A stretch of DNA of 64,000 nucleotides from Microstegium vimineum (Eukaryota; Streptophyta; Magnoliopsida; Poales; Poaceae). Positions 58,066 to 64,000 of this stretch are shown here, piece by piece; position 1 is the stretch's first letter, and each line of letters opens with the position of its first letter. The notes under the pieces are model-generated. The model ran no database searches, was not told the DNA's origin, and worked only from the letters and a program-made list of their open reading frames with translations. The position numbers and the translations under genes were made by a program. Location: assembly GCA_022036555.1 (NCBI GenBank), contig CM039129.1, positions 34,378,051 through 34,442,050 on the forward strand, written 5' to 3'.

Positions 58066-59840
58066 TTTCTTAATATAATCTTAAAAGCTAGAAGTTTTAA
58101 TTATAATTTAAATAGAGCTCTAAATCCTATAACCTATTACGAACTTTCAAGTAACATAAAAAATAATTCTAATTTAGATAGAAATAGAATAATAAGAATA
58201 GAAATTAAGCAATCCCGCGTCATCGATACTAAAAGAAAACAAAAGAGCCCCAAATAAAAATGAAAAGAACACCATGTTGGTAGCCATGACTAGTCAAACA
58301 AGTAAGATACTTTTTACGTGTGAATCTTATCATGACTATGCATATGTCGCCGACAATATCAAAGTCGCATTTAAACTGACTACCTTTTTGAGCTTAAGTT
58401 TTTATAAAACGACTAGTCACCCACCTCTAGTCGGCATAATTTGGGTACGCCTGATGTATCCTCTAATATTTTACATCGTACTAGTTGCCAGAAGGCTCCG
58501 ATTCTCATAGGGCCATAGATATTGGGAAGAAAAAAATCTATGCGGCACGGCAGCACAGAATGCTGCCGTGTGGCATGACGTTTTGGCAGTGCAAAGGATC
58601 TTCAACCTGTGGGCCCACTTACCAGCATACTATGGGTTAATTTACCAGCACGTGGATGGATGTGTGTGTTCTGGTCGGTGTCGCACACCAGGCCTTCGTG
58701 CGGGCACCGCCGCATAGATCTTGGCGGTCCATTGTGTTTGTGTAGACACCAAAGGAGACAGACTCTAGAGGTAGACCGGGTTGGGACTTTGGATAGGGAA
58801 TGAAACAAGTTGCCTCTTGCGTTTCCATTTCAGATTTATCTCGAGAAACGAGGTCGCAGGGAGTGTCCGACACGGGGATACAACCAACCACAAACACAAG
58901 ATCTGGGATACGATGGACATAGAAACGAAAGAGATACATCAGGGTATAACATAACACTAGCAAATATAACCTTATGTTGCAACGGAAAAAAGTTTTAGGC
59001 CTAGTTCGGTTTCTCCGGAATGAATCATTTTCGTCTAAAATTATTCTGATCGTCATACAAGTTACTAATACATTTCTCGTCATATTAGTTTTTCTTCTTT
59101 ATTCGAACATAACCGAACATGGCCTTAAACAAATTGCTTACGGATTATATATTTGATGTAAATTAGATGAATATATAATCTATGGTACTCTGAAAATGAG
59201 TTTAACTATTCGTAGTTAGATTTGAATTAAAAGCATAAAAATCAGTAGGTTGGTACGGTGAAATACCAACTGCATTGTATTTTCTTTCATAAATAACTTC
59301 CATAGTTTTTTATATCAGCCCATAAATTTTGATATAATATATTTCCTTCTTAAATTTCAAGTGCTCAAGATTGCTTTGGCCAAGTCAACGAACAGTCGTA
59401 TCTACTTTTGCCTCCTTTCTCTGTCTTAATACAAGCAACCGTTTGAATTTTGAAAAAGGAGCGCAAACTCATATAATTGTTCAAAGTAGGCGGTGCTTGG
59501 GTAATTACCTTAATTTGGAAAAAATAATATAACATATATATAATTAAATTGAAATTAAGGGTACATCTTCTGCTAGATATCTAATCTTAACTGTACTCCT
59601 AATCACTTCTCCCGTTCATCACCTTGTACCAACCCCCGCATTTTCGTAATTTTCAATTCAAAACCTTTGAAATCCCTTGCCCTATCGCCCAAGCACAAAA
59701 ATGGGACACAAAGACCTTGGCAGCAGCCCAAACGTGGCCCGGCCCCACGTCCATTCTTCCCCGAGCCATCCCAAATCGAGGGAAGCAGTGAAGCCACGGC
59801 CCACGGGAGGAGGAGCAGGTGCAATGGCTGCCATAGGGAA
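58066..59840. other. AT-rich spacer, no gene seen
   Basis: Short open frames on both strands (for example 58637-59083 minus and 59667-59942 plus) resemble nothing I know. No repeat structure is evident. Confidence 0.5.
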
Positions 59841-60250
59841 TCATCCTTTTCTAATATTTTTTCTTGTTATCTTTATTCTTTTTTTTATTTCTTTTATGTA
59901 TTTGGTTTTAATATAATTAGTTTTTTCTATGCTTCATTTTAGCTTTGTGTCTTATTATTTTCGTTTTTATTTCTTTTCATCTATTTTTTTTCATTTCTCT
60001 TTTGTGTAGGTTATTCTTTTTTATTATTTTTATATTTATCTTTTTCATTTTACTCTATTTTATTATTATTTTTAATTTTTACCGAATTATTTATTTAAAT
60101 TTTATTTTATATTTCTTTTTTTCTTTTTTCTATTTACTTCTCTTGTCTCATCTATGTTTCGCGTTGATTTTTCATTTTTGTTTTGTAATTCATATTTTTA
60201 TCCCGCTTCTTTTATTCTTTGTTATTTGACTTTAATTAATTAATTAAATA
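59841..60250. repeat. T-rich low-complexity tract
   Basis: About 400 bp in which the plus strand is dominated by T with scattered TTA, TTC and ATTTTT runs. The resulting Phe/Ile-rich open frame at 59945-60229 is a composition artefact. Confidence 0.85.
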
Positions 60251-60579
60251 ATTTTATTTTTTACATTTCATGATATATGTGATCTTTATGTATTACTGAT
60301 TATTTTTTATATCCGTGAGTAGAGATGTAATGTTTTTTATTATTTTGTGATGTTTAGTAAGTATATATTGATATTTTAGGATATATCTTGTGACGTTCGA
60401 AGTATACTAAGTGACATTCGTAGTGTTAAAGTGATGTTTTGTGGTGTATTTATAATGTTTAATAATATACGATGTTCTATGATATATTTTTGATGTTCAA
60501 TAGTTTTTGTCTTCTTTTTATTTGTCTATAATTAATTATTTCACTATTTTTTTTGCATTTCATGATATATTGTTATGTT

Positions 60580-60622
60580 CACATAGTATATATATATACA
60601 TATATATATTTAATATAATAAA
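60580..60622. repeat. (TA)n-rich microsatellite
   Basis: An alternating TA stretch with small interruptions, TATATATATATACATATATATA. Confidence 0.85.
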
Positions 60623-60649
60623 TGGATCAACCTTATGGAAAATATATAT

Positions 60650-61640
60650 AGGGTTTTATCTAACAAATTCCATGAGGTTTGGTATTCTACTATTTTTCAG
60701 GGACTATTCCAGAAAAGAGTAATAAAGGGAATCAAATCAGAATAAATCTGCGACGAGATATTTTCCAAAATACTCAAGAAGGATCCAGAAGACACCGAAG
60801 CAAAGCGGACCACAAGGCGCCGCCAGCTGGGGCCGACCCGCCCCACCCCTGGCCGACCGGTCACCTAGTGGACCCCCCTTCTACGGCCTTCTAGAGTGTT
60901 CCTTACCGTCTTTGAGGAGTCATCTCGACCCTACATTAAGTTGGTTTGATCCAACGGTCGTCGTGCACCCCACCGGGCTATAAATAGAGGGTAAATCCCA
61001 CCCCTAGGGCACTGGAGTTCCATTCAGTCTAAGTCATTTGAGATCTAGTCATCCAGAGCCACAAACCCTAGTTTATCTAGAGCCTCTCTAGTTCATAGCA
61101 TAGCTTAGTTAGATCAAAAGTAGAGGAAGTCAAGTTACGTCAATCGATCTTGGACTCTCGACGTTGTCAAGAGATTGAAGTATGGTACAATTCTTATTCT
61201 CTTCTCTCTTATTGTGATTATATGCAGTTGTGTGATATTTACGGGCAACACTATTCTTCATTATTATGTTCTTGTTTACTTTGTTCATTGTTTACATTAA
61301 TATGCCTAGTATAGTTATTTTGTTATTCAGTTTATGCACATGTTCGTATAGCGCTCGTCTACTCGATCGGGTGGTGAGTGGTAGGAAGTATGTAGGTGTG
61401 GTGGCTAGACACATTGCTTATCTGGGGATGCCCCCATCTGTGCCGGGTAGTGGGATAGATCGTGGATGTGACAGGTCCATTGAGTCCTTTGTAGGACTCC
61501 CTCATGTAGTGGTTTGGTAAGAAGAGATTGTTAGGTTGAGGATATCTTCGGATATTTGAGGTTTCTGAACTCAACTCACCTTGTTCATGACCCAATTGTG
61601 ATTGGAAACATTGATAGTATTACTTAACGATGATTGCTAG
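60650..61640 (+). mobile_element. LTR-like fragment with core promoter
   Basis: The region has a clear TATA box (TATAAATAG at 60979-60987) about 30 bp before a TTCCATTCAG-type start region. A leader-like sequence with repeated CTAGTTTATCTAGAGCCTCTCTAG follows, and downstream sequence (AACTCAACTCACCTTGTTCATGACC) that I associate with grass LTR retroelements. I could not fix TG...CA ends or a target duplication, nor find a second LTR. It could be a solo or truncated LTR, or a gene promoter. Confidence 0.4.
60979..60987 (+). promoter_or_regulatory. TATA box
   Basis: TATAAATAG within GGGCTATAAATAGAGGG, a canonical plant core promoter motif in the LTR-like fragment. Confidence 0.6.
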
Positions 61641-61853
61641 ATGTACTTGCACTAAATGACGTAGCTTTGATAGTAGCTAGAATACTTTAGAGTTATTTTT
61701 TATTACTTGCATTGGACTACCTTTGTGTAATGACTAGAGTGCTTCAAGAACTTTATCTTTATTATCATGATGACTGATCAATTACCCTTATATATATATA
61801 AGCAGCCTGGGTGCTAAATATAATTCAGCACGTCGGCGGCCGGAGACACTCGT

Positions 61854-62058
61854 TCATTTTAATTCCAGCGAAGCATTGAGGAGTAATAATTCAGTAGAGG
61901 TCACCTGGATTTTATTACTGCCATTAACTAATCGCATTGAATGCTGGTAGGTGCGGCAGAATATTGCATGCATGCTGTGGTTATTATCTCGTGGTCATGT
62001 ACCTATCCATTTTAATTTCAGCGAGTCAGGGGGAGTAATAATTTAGTAGAGGTCACCT
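61854..62058. repeat. Direct repeat of about 52 bp, two copies
   Basis: CATTTTAATTCCAGCGAAG...GGAGTAATAATTCAGTAGAG ending GTCACCT (61855-61906) recurs with a few changes at 62009-62057, separated by about 100 bp of unrelated sequence. Confidence 0.75.
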
Positions 62059-62640
62059 AAAATGTCCATAACGCATTGTAGCATTCTCACTCAACAATGT
62101 AGCATTCACACTTGTGTTGGCAATATTTTCCATTTGGCTCGGCATGAGTTTGAAATTTGTGGATAATAAAGCTTCAATTGCTAATATCTATTTAACCATA
62201 TTTCCTATTTTTAATTTAGTTTTTCCTTAATATCTCTTATGATTTTATCTACAGAATAAAATCCCACATGATCATATTTACATAAAGAAAAAACAAGGAC
62301 ATTTTTAAGAAAAAAATGACATGATACTGACTTGTCATACTTACAAAATATCGTTAAAATTTAGCTTGGTTATTACCCCAACATTTTTCACTGATCTAGA
62401 TTTTGGCAGTAGCCATATTTTGGCTCCGTCAAAAATCAAGTGTCAATTTGTGGGTCATATTTTGGCCAACAAAAATTACAAACCAAATAATAAATTAACT
62501 TAAATGAATGAGATGACTAATGAATGAAAGACGAAAATCTAAGCCATTCCCAGGTGATTTCCTGCGCCCCTGCCTGCATTATCTCTACAACTAAAAAAAA
62601 TAGGAAAAGCAATCGTTCACTCATCAGACCCACCTCACTC
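62059..62640. other. AT-rich spacer, no gene seen
   Basis: No recognised coding sequence or repeat. Confidence 0.5.
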
Positions 62641-63300
62641 CTGACGAAAAGTTACTCAGCCGCACACCACCTCTCCGCGAAAAGAAACCTCCCGCCTATA
62701 GCATTCATCCCCGAAAAAAAATCCCGCCCGTGCAAACGCCCACGCTGCTGGCTCATGGATGCCGCCGGACGCGTTGCCGCCTTCATGACGTCGCGGCTTC
62801 GTGCCCGAGCACCCATCGGAGGCCACGACACTGGAGCGGGGTGTGAGGTAGCGCGGAAGGTGTGGCCAGGGCCAGAGCTCCAGCCGGCCGTAGCGCCATC
62901 GCAGTAGCGCTTCGTGCTCGCGCTCACGCAGATGAGGAAAGGCCCGTCCTCCGGCCAGGATGGTGGCAGCGGTAGTGCACGGGCGCACGAAGGCGGGCCT
63001 GGCCAGCGGCACTGGGTCACTATGCTCAACCCCTGCCAAGGTAATCTCTCCTCTCCGTGTAGTCTGGACCTCTCCATCATTGTTTCCTCCCTCTCCCAGA
63101 TCTACAACGTCCTTCATAAATCAGCATCTCAAGCGGGGTCAAGACGAGGAGTCCTCTCCTGCAGTACTTCGTGCACGAGTTGTGCCAGGCTCAGCCCACA
63201 TCCCACGCTTTAAGAGCTCTAAAATCCAAGGAGAGGGTCATATGCAACATCCTGCCCCCTGCTACCGTGTGCTTGCCGTTGCTGATGGCCATTGAGATCA
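62640..63300. other. GC-rich island, possible first exon or promoter of an unidentified gene
   Basis: Both strands are open for over 100 aa here (62524-62907 plus, 62652-63117 minus). No protein family is recognisable in either direction. A T-rich stretch ending in TTTTCAG (63375-63381) could be an acceptor for a plus-strand gene. I cannot choose a strand. Confidence 0.3.
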
Positions 63301-64000
63301 ATACATGTACTACTGTTGATAGGAAGATGATTGATATACTGTTGTAGCCTATATTTCAACAATAACATTTGTATTTTCAGTTCTATGTTTCAGTGTTATT
63401 GAGCTGCAAGGCACCAGACAACCACAAATGAAATATTAGGAGCAATTTTGCAGAAGTTAGCCGGAGGTTGCCTTGTACCATACTACCATAGATTGTGAGT
63501 GCAGAAGGCCAAGACCGCCAAGGCAGAAAATAGCAGTAAGGGACTTGTCTGATTTTTTTATAGGAGACGCTTCTTAACAATTGGTTCGCTAGAGTCAGTA
63601 CTCACTACGCCACCCAGTCTTCGCGTCCACATTCTTTAGGGTATTTTTTTGAGTCTACATCGGCCATTCTTAAACTACATTTATAAATGTTAACCAGAAT
63701 TCTAGGAGCAGGCATGTAGGACAATCACAAAATAGCAATGTATATTCCTTTCCTCAATATGATTTTGCAGATAGGCTAATTGATTGTGGCCTTGTGGAAC
63801 TAATAAGTTATTACTTGGTGATGTTTCCCCAAATTCCTTTCAATAATGTAGATCTATTTTTATAGCTTTGTGCTGTTGTGAAGAAACAGGTTTACATCAA
63901 TTCTCCTCCAGACAGTTCAGTTCAGAACCACTAGATATGGTGGTTGAAGCTCGATCCTCATTTGGGCCCAATATTTTTAGGGAACTCGTGATCACAGCCC
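63300..64000. other. Window end, no gene seen
   Basis: Mostly AT-rich sequence with no domain recognised. It may belong to the introns or UTR of a gene that starts in the GC-rich island and continues beyond the window. Confidence 0.4.

Noticed and set aside
59945..60229. A 94-aa Phe/Ile-rich frame that looks like a membrane protein
   Set aside because: It is produced by a T-rich low-complexity tract.
62524..63117. A protein-coding gene on either strand
   Set aside because: Both strands are open because of GC content and neither translation resembles a known family; recorded only as a GC-rich island.

Overview
This window is nuclear DNA from a grass, most likely a panicoid (maize/sorghum/sugarcane/Miscanthus type). 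The evidence is GT-AG spliced genes, very GC-rich grass-type exons, grass MITEs, a CACTA end carrying CACTCGGCAAA-type subterminal repeats, Tekay-like and Sirevirus-like LTR retrotransposons, and L1- and RTE-type LINEs. I see no prokaryotic or organellar genes. Species-level placement is inference.

Layout. 1-2645 is the 3' part of an En/Spm (CACTA) transposon with a decayed TNP2-type transposase. 3016-6073 holds a second CACTA end, a captured IQD (IQ67-domain) gene fragment with preserved splice sites, and a 5'-truncated LINE. 6560-9230 is a degenerate copy of the 3' part of a TMEM205-like gene, invaded by a hAT-like MITE (with an empty site elsewhere in the window) and a foldback element. 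10157-11563 is a GC-rich non-LTR insertion without an RT. About 11540-18670 is visibly poor consensus sequence around a 100-N gap. It includes a second degenerate TMEM205 3' copy.

17634-43757 is a nest of retrotransposons three deep: a Tekay-like Ty3/gypsy element (+ strand), a 15-kb Sirevirus-like copia element (- strand) inside its 5' LTR, and a 3.5-kb solo LTR inside the copia element. TSDs, PBS, PPT and matching LTR ends establish the order of insertion.

43758-58065 contains the two apparently intact host genes, both on the minus strand: a three-exon Myb/SANT-like gene (45371-46734) and a three-exon TMEM205-like membrane protein gene (51066-56888). Intron 2 of the latter carries an RTE LINE inserted inside a 129-bp minisatellite. 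A Pack-MULE with a DUF247 gene fragment (57280-58065) lies about 390 bp upstream of the TMEM205 start codon. The remainder (58066-64000) is mostly AT-rich, with an LTR-like promoter near 60979 and a GC-rich island near 62640-63300.

The host genes do not form a pathway. The theme is a tandemly duplicated two-gene block (TMEM205-like plus Myb/SANT-like) repeatedly broken up and expanded by transposons. I found no convincing previously undescribed biological system. The best leads are the well-delimited Pack-MULE, the gene captures, the dispersed palindromes of the copia element and the duplicated host block.
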